Shown: positions 28,867 through 38,272, counted from the first letter of the stretch. The stretch is 64,000 nt of DNA from Gracilibacillus massiliensis (GCF_001458115.1 NZ_CZRP01000011.1:434001-498000), one strand, 5' to 3'. Translations and numbers: made by a program. The notes: a model not told the origin generated them from the letters alone.

Positions 28867-29862
28867 TTGACCAAGTTAAGATGGGGAGTTTTAAGTACAG
28901 CACAAATTGGGAGAACACAAGTAATACCAGCGATTCAACGATCCAATAATGGAGAAGTTGTAGCGATTGCCTCAAGAAACGAGCAGAAGGCAGAGGAAGC
29001 GGCAAAAGAATTGGGAATTCCAAAGACATATGATAGTTATGATAGCCTGTTAGATGATCCTAATATTGATGCCGTTTATATTCCATTACCGAACGCGATG
29101 CATAAAGAATGGGTGATTCAGGCTGCCAACAAGAAAAAACATGTACTCTGTGAAAAACCTGTAGCTATTACTAATAGTGAATTAGATGAAATGCTTATCG
29201 CGTGTAAAAAGAATAAAGTTGTCTTCATGGAAGCATTTATGTATCAATTCCATCCGCAACATCAGAGAGTAAAAGAATTAATCGAAGAAGGTGTGATTGG
29301 GGATGTTGCCTTTATGCGTGCAAGCTTCTCCTTTTATTTAGAAGATCGCAGCAATATTCGTCTAAGTAATGAATTAGGTGGCGGGGCAATGTTTGATGTA
29401 GGCTGTTATGCATTACATGTGATCCGCAACATTTTAGATCAAGAGCCAGCGAGTGTTTATGCCAGTGCAAATTACCATCCAGAATTAAAAGTAGATACAA
29501 CGATGGCCGGTACACTAAATTTTGATAATGGCATTGTCACATCGTTTGATACAAGTTTTGATTGTGCACCACGTGAAAGTTATGAAGTGGTCGGCTCAAA
29601 AGGAAGTATTAACGTAACATCCGCTTTCCGTCCAGATACGAACGAAAATATGGCTGGTGAAATTATTGTAACTAAAGACGACGGAACAACAGAAGTAGTA
29701 AAAGAAGCAGGAGATCAATATACCTTAATGGCAGAAGACTTTGCTAACGCCATTCTAAATGATCAACCGTTAACATATGACTTAACAGCTATGCAAAATC
29801 AAATGAAAGTTTTAGATGCCGTTTACGAAAGTAGTAAAAAAGGAGAAGTAGTAAAACTTTAA
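28867..29862 (+). CDS. Gfo/Idh/MocA-family oxidoreductase
   Basis: A 331-residue NAD(P)-dependent dehydrogenase. It has an N-terminal Rossmann fold (GVLSTAQIGRTQVIPAI), the EKP motif in HVLCEKPVAI, and the C-terminal barrel with GGGAMFDVGCYALHVIRNIL. The start is TTG with AGGGAG upstream. These enzymes act on sugars, inositols or amino sugars; the substrate cannot be told here. Likely an operon with the SDR upstream. Confidence 0.85.
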   Translation: MTKLRWGVLSTAQIGRTQVIPAIQRSNNGEVVAIASRNEQKAEEAAKELGIPKTYDSYDSLLDDPNIDAVYIPLPNAMHKEWVIQAANKKKHVLCEKPVAITNSELDEMLIACKKNKVVFMEAFMYQFHPQHQRVKELIEEGVIGDVAFMRASFSFYLEDRSNIRLSNELGGGAMFDVGCYALHVIRNILDQEPASVYASANYHPELKVDTTMAGTLNFDNGIVTSFDTSFDCAPRESYEVVGSKGSINVTSAFRPDTNENMAGEIIVTKDDGTTEVVKEAGDQYTLMAEDFANAILNDQPLTYDLTAMQNQMKVLDAVYESSKKGEVVKL

Positions 29863-29872
29863 TGTTCAGGAG

Positions 29873-29899
29873 CACAGTAGGTTTCTGCTGTGCCTTCTG
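29873..29899 (+). terminator. Weak hairpin after the Gfo/Idh/MocA gene
   Basis: GAGCACAG pairs with CTGTGCCTTC-side bases (GCACAG/CTGTGC) across a short loop. Only a broken T-rich tract follows, so it may be partial. Confidence 0.4.
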
Positions 29900-29926
29900 C
29901 GTTATTTTGTAGGAAGGGAGAGAATA

Positions 29927-30850
29927 ATGTTACCAGAAAAATCAATAAAATTATCTAAGCATCAAGCGTTGCTACATCGCTTACCAGAACAACATCCATT
30001 GTACCAAATGGTATCTGATCGGTATCGGCGTTATGATTCAGGACAAGCAGGAGAAACAAACCTCGAATATTACCTCGGTCAATCCCAAATAACTTCACTT
30101 CATTTTTTAAAGGGTTTACGTATGGAACATGATACCCCTTTTCAAATCGATTGCCTTATCCTCGGATTAGGATTCCGCATACTTCTGGAAGTAAAAAACA
30201 TCACCGGCACTATCTATTTTGATCCTTATTCCCGTCAATTAATTCGTCAAAAAGGAAGTACTAAAGATATTTTTCCTGATCCTTTATTTCAAGTAGAACG
30301 ACAATACATGCATTTGCGTAACTTTTTCCTAGAGCATAATATAGAGCAACTACCAACCTATACAGCAGCTGTATTTGTCAATCGCAATGCAGAACTGCAA
30401 CTCCACGATTACCCCGAACGAAAGCGTATTTTAACTGCACAAGCTATTCCATCCTTTTTAGAAAAAATCAATTCGAATCATCCAGCAAAAATTTCACACT
30501 CTAAAAATAATGAGATCTCATCTTTTTTAACTAATCAGCACAGAGAAGCATACTATCCGATTCTCGATAAGTATGCAATTCCTTGGGAAGATATCATTAA
30601 AGGAGTTCGTTGCCCAAATTGTCATCAATATGCTATGACGAGAATAAGAATGCGCTGGCAATGTCCTCACTGTGGAGAAAGAAATGCTACTGCACATCTG
30701 GAAGCTTTATATGAACAAGCATTACTGACGGATAATAAGATAACGAATAAGATCGCAAGGGAATTCCTTCAAATATCATCAGCAGAAGTAATCAAAAAGA
30801 TATTGCAAAGAGCTCCACTTGTTCGAGTAGGGGAGACAAAAGGATCGTAG
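29927..30850 (+). CDS. NERD-domain protein with C-terminal zinc ribbon
   Basis: A 307-residue protein. Residues about 40-150 form a NERD (nuclease-related) domain with QIDCLILGLGFRILLEVKNITG, the restriction-like D...ExK arrangement. Residues about 225-250 are a zinc ribbon, CPNCHQYAMTRIRMRWQCPHCG. A role in DNA or RNA processing is suggested by the family, but no member of this type has a settled function that I can name. It stands alone, convergent with the PBP gene. Confidence 0.8.
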   Translation: MLPEKSIKLSKHQALLHRLPEQHPLYQMVSDRYRRYDSGQAGETNLEYYLGQSQITSLHFLKGLRMEHDTPFQIDCLILGLGFRILLEVKNITGTIYFDPYSRQLIRQKGSTKDIFPDPLFQVERQYMHLRNFFLEHNIEQLPTYTAAVFVNRNAELQLHDYPERKRILTAQAIPSFLEKINSNHPAKISHSKNNEISSFLTNQHREAYYPILDKYAIPWEDIIKGVRCPNCHQYAMTRIRMRWQCPHCGERNATAHLEALYEQALLTDNKITNKIAREFLQISSAEVIKKILQRAPLVRVGETKGS

Positions 30851-30881
30851 TATAAACATTGTGATTTAGCTCCATTTTTAT

Positions 30882-31000
30882 AAAGTGCCCGAATTAGCTA
30901 AAATATTGCCCGAATAATGTGAAAAAGTGCCCGGATTCCTCACGAAAGTGCCCGGAAAAATAAAAAAAGTGCCCGAATTGTCGCATAAAGTGCCCGATAT
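30882..31000 (+). repeat. 21-bp phased direct array of TGCCCGAA-like motifs
   Basis: The core TGCCC starts at 30886, 30907, 30928, 30949, 30970 and 30991: six copies exactly 21 bases apart. It is followed by GAAT, GGAT, GGAA or GATA, mostly preceded by AAAG, with unrelated spacers. It lies between two convergent genes and is all in one orientation, unlike the two CGGGAA arrays. Confidence 0.9.
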
Positions 31001-31003
31001 AAT

Positions 31004-31033
31004 AGAAAAGAGCTAGCACTAGGCTAGCTCTTT
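31004..31033 (-). terminator. Terminator of the PBP gene
   Basis: On the minus strand AAAGAGCTAGC pairs with GCTAGCTCTTT around a five-base loop, followed by TCTATTATAT. Confidence 0.75.
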
Positions 31034-31035
31034 CG

Positions 31036-33063
31036 CTATTTTATTTCAGATAAGACGTTGCCTACTTTTTCGGCGACGTAACCACTTCCGTTACTTTTGT
31101 CTTCGATATTTTCAACCATCATCGAGATGATGATACTGCTATCTTCTGGATAACCGACAAACCAGCCATTTTCTGCTGCACCTTCTTCTTCGAGCGTTTG
31201 TTTCAGTTCAGCTGTGCCCGTTTTACCTGAAACACCTAGGCCATCAACATTCGCGCCACTTCCGGTTCCATCTGTTACAACACCACGCAATGCATCTTGA
31301 ATAATGTTGGAGTTTTCTTCAGATAATAAACCTTCTTTCCAGCTTTGCCCTTTTTCTTCATCTAATAAGAGGGTGGGCTGTACAAGATTTCCATTATTTA
31401 AGAAAACGGAATAGCTTGTGGCTAACTGTAAGGCGCTCATTTCAATCTGACCTTGACCATAGCTTGTATCTGCTAATAACACTTCACTGCTCAATGAGCC
31501 ATCTGATGAAATCGAACTATCTTCAATCGGATAAGTGAACGAGAATTCCTCGCCAAGTCCAAACTGCTTTAGACCTTCTATAAAGCTTTCTTCTCCCATT
31601 TCTAATGCTTGTTGGGCAAAATAAATATTATCTGAACGGACAAGTGCGTCTTTTAAATCGACTGGACCGCTAGATTCTGATACACGACGCACTGAGTAAT
31701 CTCCCCAGCCTTCTTTTTGCCAGGTTAGTCCGTTGATTGTAAGTCCTTCATTCGGATCGATACTCCCATTTTCTACTCCGATCGCACTTGTAATTGGTTT
31801 AAAAGCAGATCCAGGAGCAAAAGTTGCTGTAAAGCGATTTAATAAAGGATTTTTCGGATCCTCTTGCCATTCGTTCCATTGATCACCGCTAAGCCCGTAA
31901 ACAAATGCATTTGGGTCAAAAGAAGGACTGCTAACTAATGCTAGTGTTTCACCAGTAGTAGGGTCTATCGCTGACGCTACCCCCGCGTCATCGCCAAGTG
32001 AATGAAAAATACTCTCTTGTACACTGGCATCAATTGTTAGATTGATATTGTCACCATTTTTTACTTCTTTTTCAGCCAAGGTGATCGGGTCTTGATTTTC
32101 TTTCTCGATATAAATTTCAACACCTTCTTCACCACGTAACTCTTCTTCAAATAATTCTTCCAAGCCACGGTAACCGATCATATCACTTTCAGAATAGATC
32201 TCACTGTCGACTTCTTCTAATTTTTCAGCAGTGATCGGTGCAATATATCCAACAAGATGTGCTGCAGCTTCCCCTAAAGGATAAATTCTGCCTGTTGGGG
32301 TTTGATATTTTAGTGGTGCTAATGATGCTAATGCCTCTTCAAGATCACCATTCAAGCTTGGAACGACTTTTAATGGGACAAAAAGGTGAGGCTCTACCCA
32401 ACCAGCATTCATCGCCGAGTCAATATCATCCACCGAAATATTTAATACTTCCGCAATTGCTTCTTTTTCCTCTTCTTCTTGTCCTTCTGTAAATAGTTGA
32501 GGCTCCACCCCGAATTCATAGACGCTTTCATTAACTGCCAGACCGCGTCGATTTCGATCATATATTTGACCGCGAGAAGGTGAAATAGTGGACATACCAA
32601 CCTCTCCGCCATCTTCTAATTCAGGAAAAATCAGTCCTTGATGCCAATTGACTAGCCAATCAATTTGTTCTTCCTCTTCTACCGTTTCGATCGTTTTTAC
32701 CATTTCAATCTCTGTTTCAAAAGAAATAGGACCTGCTACTGTTTCCATACTGACTTGAAGCGGAAATGTTTGTTGTTCGATTTCCTCGATGTCTACTTCT
32801 TCCTCGTCTTCACCTGTCTCTGGTATTTCAAAGTCAACAGCTAATTCGCTAACTTCAATATCTCCATAGATTTTCGGATAACGATCGAACGTTTCCTTTT
32901 CTGCTTCTTCTACCATCTCATACATACTGTCAAAATCTTGTTCGTTCCAATAATCGACATATTCTTGCAAACGATCTTCTGGCATGACTTGTTCCTCGTC
33001 CTCTTGGCAGGCGGTTAGCATCACCGCTATACTAGCCAAAAGTAAAAGAATAATTCGTTTCAT
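31036..33063 (-). CDS. pbpC: PBP3-like class B penicillin-binding protein with MecA-type N-terminal domain
   Basis: This 675-residue lipoprotein (lipobox LTAC, residue 19 Cys) has an NTF2-like MecA_N domain (about 25-150), a dimerisation domain starting at ISPSRGQIYDRN, and a transpeptidase domain. The active serine is S419 in GSAFKP, the second motif SDN in ALVRSDNIYF, and the third K614 in GKTGTAEL. It cross-links peptidoglycan outside the membrane. The layout equals B. subtilis PbpC and staphylococcal PBP2a, so low beta-lactam affinity is possible but cannot be read from sequence. Acidic inserts between 80 and 130 fit a salt-adapted host. Confidence 0.88.
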   Translation of the reverse strand: MKRIILLLLASIAVMLTACQEDEEQVMPEDRLQEYVDYWNEQDFDSMYEMVEEAEKETFDRYPKIYGDIEVSELAVDFEIPETGEDEEEVDIEEIEQQTFPLQVSMETVAGPISFETEIEMVKTIETVEEEEQIDWLVNWHQGLIFPELEDGGEVGMSTISPSRGQIYDRNRRGLAVNESVYEFGVEPQLFTEGQEEEEKEAIAEVLNISVDDIDSAMNAGWVEPHLFVPLKVVPSLNGDLEEALASLAPLKYQTPTGRIYPLGEAAAHLVGYIAPITAEKLEEVDSEIYSESDMIGYRGLEELFEEELRGEEGVEIYIEKENQDPITLAEKEVKNGDNINLTIDASVQESIFHSLGDDAGVASAIDPTTGETLALVSSPSFDPNAFVYGLSGDQWNEWQEDPKNPLLNRFTATFAPGSAFKPITSAIGVENGSIDPNEGLTINGLTWQKEGWGDYSVRRVSESSGPVDLKDALVRSDNIYFAQQALEMGEESFIEGLKQFGLGEEFSFTYPIEDSSISSDGSLSSEVLLADTSYGQGQIEMSALQLATSYSVFLNNGNLVQPTLLLDEEKGQSWKEGLLSEENSNIIQDALRGVVTDGTGSGANVDGLGVSGKTGTAELKQTLEEEGAAENGWFVGYPEDSSIIISMMVENIEDKSNGSGYVAEKVGNVLSEIK

Positions 33064-33120
33064 AAGTTTGGCTCCCCCTTATGTAAGTGTGAAAAAAGCG
33101 TATTGTAAAGATCAATACGC

Positions 33121-33702
33121 TTAATTAATTGGTTTTGCATATATAATATATCTATCTGGTGCATTTCCAACATATGAAAATGGGTAACATGTTGTAATAA
33201 CCAATTCTTCATCCGGTGCTGTTGATTTGATAATAGTCGTATCGTCGGCGTCTACTATCTTGGAATCAACCATTTCATATTCAAACTCTCCATATGGAAG
33301 TTTAACAGTAAAGGTATCACCAATTTCAACTTCGCCTAAGCTGCGAAACACGGTATCACGATGTCCTGATAAAACAATTTGGTCATTTTGCTCAGGATAG
33401 GCAGAACCACGGTAGTGTCCAACACCTTTTTCTAAATCATCAGGATCTGTCCCTTCGACAATTGGAAGTTCTGCATCAAGGGTAGGTATTTCCAATATCC
33501 CAACGGCATCACCGATCTCAGGGAAGAATTCCTCAGGTGATACTTTTTTAGCCTCGTTCGTTTCTTTTGATGATTGCTCAAGCAGTGTTGTTGCTTCGGT
33601 CATTGCTTGTTTCTCGGCAGCCTGAATTTTGAAATATTGATAGCCACCAATTCCAAGTAATACAAATCCAGCAAGGATAAAAAGTAGAGCTACTTTTTTC
33701 AT
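33121..33702 (-). CDS. srtD: Class D sortase
   Basis: A 193-residue protein with one N-terminal membrane helix and a sortase barrel. It has H114 in SGHRDTVF, catalytic C172 in ITTCYPF and R184 in APDRYIIY. The TTCYPF box and size match class D enzymes such as B. subtilis YhcS, whose known substrates carry LPDTS or LPDTA. The glycosidase at 11-17 kb ends in LPDTA, making it the natural partner in this window. It lies 57 bases upstream of the PBP gene on the same strand and may share its transcript. Confidence 0.88.
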   Translation of the reverse strand: MKKVALLFILAGFVLLGIGGYQYFKIQAAEKQAMTEATTLLEQSSKETNEAKKVSPEEFFPEIGDAVGILEIPTLDAELPIVEGTDPDDLEKGVGHYRGSAYPEQNDQIVLSGHRDTVFRSLGEVEIGDTFTVKLPYGEFEYEMVDSKIVDADDTTIIKSTAPDEELVITTCYPFSYVGNAPDRYIIYAKPIN

Positions 33703-34007
33703 AATTGTTTAACACCTCTTTAATATGTATTATCCATATTATACTAATAATGTAGCAAAAATGCACGTGTTTGAGAACAAAGATTTTTGGTTAAATTAGT
33801 ATAGAAAAAATAGTTATCGACTCTAAAGAGTAGTTATGACGTTTTAACGAATGAAACATTAGGACTTTAGTCTAATTTTAACGATATTTAACACAAAATC
33901 GTCATAAGCACTTGCATAATTCGACAAAAAGTCGTAACTTTATATAGAACGAAATAATATAATATGATATAATGAAAACTCGTTAATAAGAAAGAAGGTG
34001 AATTGTT
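33703..34007. other. Intergenic region between sortase and SinR-like gene
   Basis: About 300 AT-rich bases between divergent genes. It holds a small GAC/GTC hairpin near 33923-33934 and an extended -10 (TGATATAAT) near the right end. I see no ORF or further repeat. Confidence 0.6.
33965..33973 (+). promoter_or_regulatory. Extended -10 promoter for the SinR-like gene
   Basis: TGATATAAT lies 35 bases before the GTG start of the regulator, in an otherwise AT-rich stretch; no consensus -35 is visible. Confidence 0.5.
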
Positions 34008-34334
34008 GTGATTGGGCCTAAGATTCAAGAATTAAGAAAAAGAAAGCGTATGTCATTATCGGAAGTTGCGGAACAAGCAGGGGTTGCTAAATCGTATTTA
34101 AGTTCCATTGAACGTGGAATTCAATCGAATCCTTCTATTCAATTTATGGAAAAGATCGGGAAGGTGTTAGGCGTATCTGTAAATGAATTATTAATGTCTC
34201 AATCTGATGAAGAAATTAAGGAACAATTAGATGATGAATGGTTACGACTCGCAGAAGATGCCATGAACTCTGGTGTATCCAAACAAGAATTTAAAGAATT
34301 TCTGGAATTTAATAAATGGAAACAAAAACAATAG
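34008..34334 (+). CDS. sinR: SinR-like transcriptional regulator
   Basis: A 108-residue protein starting at GTG after AAGAAGGTG. The N-terminal 66 residues form a Cro/CI-type HTH (LSEVAEQAGVAKSYLSSIERGIQSNPSI) very close to SinR. The C-terminus (DDEWLRLAEDAMNSGVSKQEFKEFLEFNKW) is the SinI/SinR interaction helix pair. In B. subtilis SinR represses matrix genes and sets the switch between motility and biofilm. No sinI gene is adjacent, so antirepression must be encoded elsewhere or use another partner. Confidence 0.82.
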   Translation: MIGPKIQELRKRKRMSLSEVAEQAGVAKSYLSSIERGIQSNPSIQFMEKIGKVLGVSVNELLMSQSDEEIKEQLDDEWLRLAEDAMNSGVSKQEFKEFLEFNKWKQKQ

Positions 34335-34354
34335 TAGCCTAAAACATAGATCAC

Positions 34355-34393
34355 ATAGTCAGCAACTGGAAGAGAAGTAGCTGGCTATTTTTG
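34355..34393 (+). terminator. Terminator of the SinR-like gene
   Basis: ATAGTCAGC pairs with GCTGGCTAT (one G-T pair), followed directly by TTTTTGTGTCTTTT. Confidence 0.85.
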
Positions 34394-34541
34394 TGTCTTT
34401 TAAAATATATGTTATATAACCGACGATAGCTTAGTAGGAACAATCATGTCATAATAGGTTGTTAGTAACGCACTTTACTAATAGAAAATGAAGAGTCATA
34501 AATTGAAAAAAAACAAGAAAAAAGAGGAGTTTTAAGGTTAA

Positions 34542-35048
34542 ATGAAGAAATTAGTATATTGGATACTCCCAATTCTATGGATGGCTTTAATCTATTATTC
34601 ATCAGACCAGCCCTACCAAGAACAGGATATAAAACCTTTCTTATCAGATTATATTGATCTATCTTTTTTAGAACCATACTTACAAACGATCTCCTTCACG
34701 TATAATCAATCCGAAGTAAGTATCGATCAATTAGGTGTGAATGGCTTGATAGAATTCTTTATTCGTAAGGGTGCTCATGTTGGGGTTTTTATGGTATTGT
34801 GTATCTTGTTTTATCTTGCATTTCAGCAAACAAGCAAGTATAGCAATCGCAAATTTTTAAGTTTTTTTGCTTTTTTTGCAACTTTACTGTACGCTATATT
34901 TGATGAATGGCACCAAAGTTGGACACCTAATCGCACACCATACATAGGGGATGTTCTCTTAGATGGTTTTGGCGCACTATTAGCTGTCTTGTTGATGCTA
35001 ATCATCTTTCGAATAAAAAATAATAAGTCTAACAAGTTACGAAAATAG
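34542..35048 (+). CDS. VanZ-like family membrane protein
   Basis: A 168-residue protein with about four membrane helices and the VanZ signatures IPILWMALIYYSSDQPYQ-type N-terminus (here LPILWMALIYYSS), FIRKGAHVGVFMVLCILFYL, and FDEWHQSWTPNRTPYIGDVLLDGFGALLA. The function of most VanZ-like proteins is unknown, apart from low-level teicoplanin resistance for VanZ itself. Confidence 0.85.
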   Translation: MKKLVYWILPILWMALIYYSSDQPYQEQDIKPFLSDYIDLSFLEPYLQTISFTYNQSEVSIDQLGVNGLIEFFIRKGAHVGVFMVLCILFYLAFQQTSKYSNRKFLSFFAFFATLLYAIFDEWHQSWTPNRTPYIGDVLLDGFGALLAVLLMLIIFRIKNNKSNKLRK

Positions 35049-35096
35049 AGGCAACTTCATATTTTAATATAAGTAAGGCAAAAGGGGCTGAGATAG

Positions 35097-35252
35097 TTGA
35101 CGGAGCAAGACGTATATCGATCAATTCTTCAAAAGATGTTAGATCAAACGGAGAGAAAACAAATCGATAACTCACAAGATTTTATAAAAAAATTAACAAA
35201 TGAAATTAAACAAGCGAAAGTATCACCTTTTCATGAGAATTTATCACGGTAA
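35097..35252 (+). CDS. Small hypothetical protein (51 residues)
   Basis: The TTG at 35097 has AAGGGG nine bases upstream and opens a 51-codon frame, charged and helical (MTEQDVYRSILQKMLDQTER at the start, ending HENLSR). It lies 50 bases after the VanZ-like gene on the same strand. No family recognised. Support is the start site and amino-acid composition only. Confidence 0.5.
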   Translation: MTEQDVYRSILQKMLDQTERKQIDNSQDFIKKLTNEIKQAKVSPFHENLSR

Positions 35253-35300
35253 ACGGACCTAACTCCCACTGATTGAAGTCTCACTTAATAGACTGCTAAA

Positions 35301-35348
35301 CAACTGGAGTATAAGAGATTTTACTAGAAGTCTCGCATATTCCAGTTG
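35301..35348. terminator. Hairpin between convergent genes
   Basis: CAACTGGAGTAT pairs with ATATTCCAGTTG around a loop containing AGAGA/TCTC. It may terminate both the small gene and yvyE. T-runs are weak on both sides. Confidence 0.5.
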
Positions 35349-35369
35349 CTATATTTCCTGGGAAATAGT

Positions 35370-36011
35370 TTAGTGAGCAGAAACATCTAGTTCGATGTAA
35401 GAATCTTCACCTTCTGTTATATCAGCATTACCACTAGTTAAATCGGTTATCCAATCGATAAAAAAGTTTTCCTCACCTATTAGAACTCGCACATGTATCG
35501 TCACAACATCTAAATATTCGATATTTTCTAACAAATAAGTAGATTGACGTAATTCATTTTCGATTTTGCCAAGCAGTGTATAGTCGACCTTAATATAAAA
35601 CGTTCGCATTCGTTTTCTTTCGACAACTCCTGTGGTATTAATTGCTAACGTCGTTGTGCTTGAATAAGCACGAATTAATCCTCCGGCACCGAGCTTTGTT
35701 CCACCAAAATACCGGGTTATAACGACTACTGTGTCTTTTAATTCTCTTTTTTTTAATACTTCCAAGATAGGAACTCCTGCTGTACCACTGGGTTCACCGT
35801 CATCGTTCGCTTTTTGAATTTGATCATGTTCACCAATCATATAGGCAGAGCAATTATGATTGGCATCCGCATGTTTCTTTTTAATGGATTGAATGAAATC
35901 TTGTGCTTCTTCTTCTGAAGTCACTCTTTTTACATAACCAATGAAACGTGATTTTTGAATGATTTGTTGATCTGTTCCTTCTATTTTTACTGTAAAGTAC
36001 TGGTCCAGCAT
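35370..36011 (-). CDS. yvyE: YvyE / IMPACT (YigZ) family protein
   Basis: A 213-residue protein with the UPF0029 signature KKKHADANHNCSAYMIG, DDGEPSGTAGVPILEVL, and TRYFGGTKLGAGGLIRAYS. The C-terminal 60 residues form the YigZ alpha/beta domain. It stands divergent from degS, as in B. subtilis. Homologues of the IMPACT family affect translation-linked regulation; the bacterial role is unclear. GGAGG precedes the ATG. Confidence 0.9.
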   Translation of the reverse strand: MLDQYFTVKIEGTDQQIIQKSRFIGYVKRVTSEEEAQDFIQSIKKKHADANHNCSAYMIGEHDQIQKANDDGEPSGTAGVPILEVLKKRELKDTVVVITRYFGGTKLGAGGLIRAYSSTTTLAINTTGVVERKRMRTFYIKVDYTLLGKIENELRQSTYLLENIEYLDVVTIHVRVLIGEENFFIDWITDLTSGNADITEGEDSYIELDVSAH

Positions 36012-36170
36012 AAATAAATTTCCTCCAATTCGGGATTAAATTTGTATTCTCAAAAATAAAAAGTGTAAAATGAATGTAATAGGGAATAAAGAATGTTAAA
36101 ACTACCCCCTAAAAAAGAACTATATAATTCGTATGGTATGAATGACACTAGATAGTGAGGGTTTTTATAT

Positions 36171-37316
36171 ATGGGAAATAATGACCGTACATTAAATTAT
36201 ATAATAGAAGAGATGATAGATACAGTAAAAAACAGCAAAGATGAAGTGTTTGAAATTGCTGAAGATTCTCGTAAAGAACATGAGAATCTGAATAAAGAAC
36301 TCTCTATTTTGAAAGAGGATGTTGCCCTCGTCATAGACGAAGGAGATCAGTTAGATAAGAAAACCAAGTTAGCAAGGAAAAAACTGTCAACACTCAGTAA
36401 AAACTTTCATCAATATTCGGAACAAGAAATTAGGAAAGCATATGATCATGCCCATCAACTGCAAACAGAACTAGTTGTCAAAAGAGATAAGGAAAAGGTT
36501 TTGCGAGAACGCAGAAATGAAATCGAATTAAGGTTGAAAGCGATTGAACAGATGGTAGCCCGTGCTGAAGGGCTAGTTGGTAAAATCTCAATTGTGCTTA
36601 ATTATTTGAGTGAAGATTTTAAACAAGTATCCGATCTAATTGATGATGCCAAGGAAAAACAACAATTCGGCTTAAAAATTATTGAAGCCCAGGAAGAAGA
36701 ACGTCGCCGTTTATCAAGAGAAATGCACGATGGGCCTGCACAGATGTTAGCAAATATAATGTTACGCTCTGAAATCATCGATCGCACCTACAAAAAAGGA
36801 GATATCGATAATGCGGTTCAAGAAATGCGTGGTGTTCGTAAGCTGGTGCGAGATTCTTTACATGAAGTAAGACGGATTATATATGACTTAAGACCAATGG
36901 CGTTAGATGACCTTGGGTTAGTACCAACCATAAAAAAGTATATTTCAACGTTAGAAGATCAGCATTCTAACATTCATTTCACATATAAGTCATCTGATGA
37001 ACGATTGGACAGTCAATATGAAGTCGCATTATTTCGTCTCATTCAAGAATCGATTCAGAATGCAATCAAACACGCTGAGGCAAGTGAAATTAAGGTCAAC
37101 CTTGATATCACATGTGATCGGATTATCGTGGGAATTACTGATAATGGCAAGGGATTTGAGCAATCTCAGAAAAAAGAAAAATCATTTGGTATAATAGGAA
37201 TGCAAGAACGTATTGAAATGCTTGGTGGAGACATTCGAATCAATAGTAAAGTTGGAGAAGGTACACAAGTTTTCTTTAAAATTCCACTAAACCAAGAAAA
37301 TCTTCATGCAAATTAA
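36171..37316 (+). CDS. degS: DegS sensor histidine kinase
   Basis: A 381-residue cytoplasmic kinase with no membrane segment. A long N-terminal coiled coil (about 1-170, DegS sensor domain) is followed by a HisKA_3 domain with H186 in REMHDGPAQ. The ATPase domain has QNAIKHAEAS, DNGKGFE and FGIIGMQERIEMLGG. It phosphorylates DegU, encoded 115 bases downstream, controlling exoenzymes, motility and competence. Length and layout match the B. subtilis enzyme. Confidence 0.95.
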   Translation: MGNNDRTLNYIIEEMIDTVKNSKDEVFEIAEDSRKEHENLNKELSILKEDVALVIDEGDQLDKKTKLARKKLSTLSKNFHQYSEQEIRKAYDHAHQLQTELVVKRDKEKVLRERRNEIELRLKAIEQMVARAEGLVGKISIVLNYLSEDFKQVSDLIDDAKEKQQFGLKIIEAQEEERRRLSREMHDGPAQMLANIMLRSEIIDRTYKKGDIDNAVQEMRGVRKLVRDSLHEVRRIIYDLRPMALDDLGLVPTIKKYISTLEDQHSNIHFTYKSSDERLDSQYEVALFRLIQESIQNAIKHAEASEIKVNLDITCDRIIVGITDNGKGFEQSQKKEKSFGIIGMQERIEMLGGDIRINSKVGEGTQVFFKIPLNQENLHAN

Positions 37317-37431
37317 CAAAAATTAGGTATAATAGTAGGGATGATGGACAAGTAAATAGATAGAAACAATACAACAAAGGTAATGGCAGATAGAGTAGAA
37401 GTTAATCAAAATATCGAGGAGGATTTTAATT

Positions 37432-38133
37432 ATGACAACCAATATCGTATTAATCGATGACCACAAGTTGTTTCGTGAAGGTGTAAAGAGGATCTTAGAA
37501 TTGGAAGATGGCTTTAATGTATTAGCAGAAGGTGATGACGGATCAACAGCAACAGAGCTTGTAAAAAAATATAAGCCAGATGTTGTGCTTATGGATATTA
37601 ACATGCCTGATGTCAATGGTGTAGAAGCGACTGCTGAATTATTAGAAAAATATCCTGGAGTTAAAGTGATAATTTTATCGATACATGATGATGAAAACTA
37701 TGTGACACACGCATTAAAGTCAGGTGCTCAAGGTTATTTATTAAAAGAAATGGATTCAGATGCTTTGATCGACGCGATTTCTGTAGTGTCTGAGGGAGGT
37801 TCATACCTACACCCGAAAGTCACTCATAATCTTGTGAAAGAATATCGCAGACTTGTTTCAGAAGAAGATGCTTTATATGATTCTGATAACACACTATCCA
37901 GATTAAAAGATATTGAACACCGCAAACCACTTCACCTTCTGACAAGACGTGAATGCCAAGTGTTACAATTGTTAGCAGAAGGTAAAAGTAACAAAGGTAT
38001 CTCAGAATCTCTTTATATTAGTGAAAAAACAGTTAAAAACCATGTGAGTAGTATTTTACAAAAAATGAAAGTAAAAGACCGTACCCAAGCAGTAGTCATT
38101 GCTATTAAAAAAGGCTGGGTTGAGATATTATAG
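37432..38133 (+). CDS. degU: DegU response regulator
   Basis: A 233-residue regulator with receiver domain (D9-D10, phospho-acceptor D55 in [11 protein letters not shown]105 region LKEMDSD) and a LuxR-type HTH ([25 protein letters not shown]). GAGGAGG lies before the ATG. Partner of DegS. In B. subtilis low DegU-P favours motility and high DegU-P favours exoenzymes and biofilm. A terminator follows immediately. Confidence 0.95.
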   Translation: MTTNIVLIDDHKLFREGVKRILELEDGFNVLAEGDDGSTATELVKKYKPDVVLMDINMPDVNGVEATAELLEKYPGVKVIILSIHDDENYVTHALKSGAQGYLLKEMDSDALIDAISVVSEGGSYLHPKVTHNLVKEYRRLVSEEDALYDSDNTLSRLKDIEHRKPLHLLTRRECQVLQLLAEGKSNKGISESLYISEKTVKNHVSSILQKMKVKDRTQAVVIAIKKGWVEIL

Positions 38134-38164
38134 AAAAAAGCTCCTGAAAAGGGGCTTTTTTTAT
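38134..38164 (+). terminator. Terminator of degSU
   Basis: AAAAAAGCTCCT pairs with AGGGGCTTTTTTT (one G-T pair) around GAAA, starting one base after the degU stop. Confidence 0.9.
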
Positions 38165-38272
38165 TCACCTAGATACTGTATATCCAATTAGTTTGGACTA
38201 TGCAAAGTAGACAATATTAGGTAGAATATAATAAGTATATCCAAAACAAAAGTAGAAAGGTACGATTAAACC

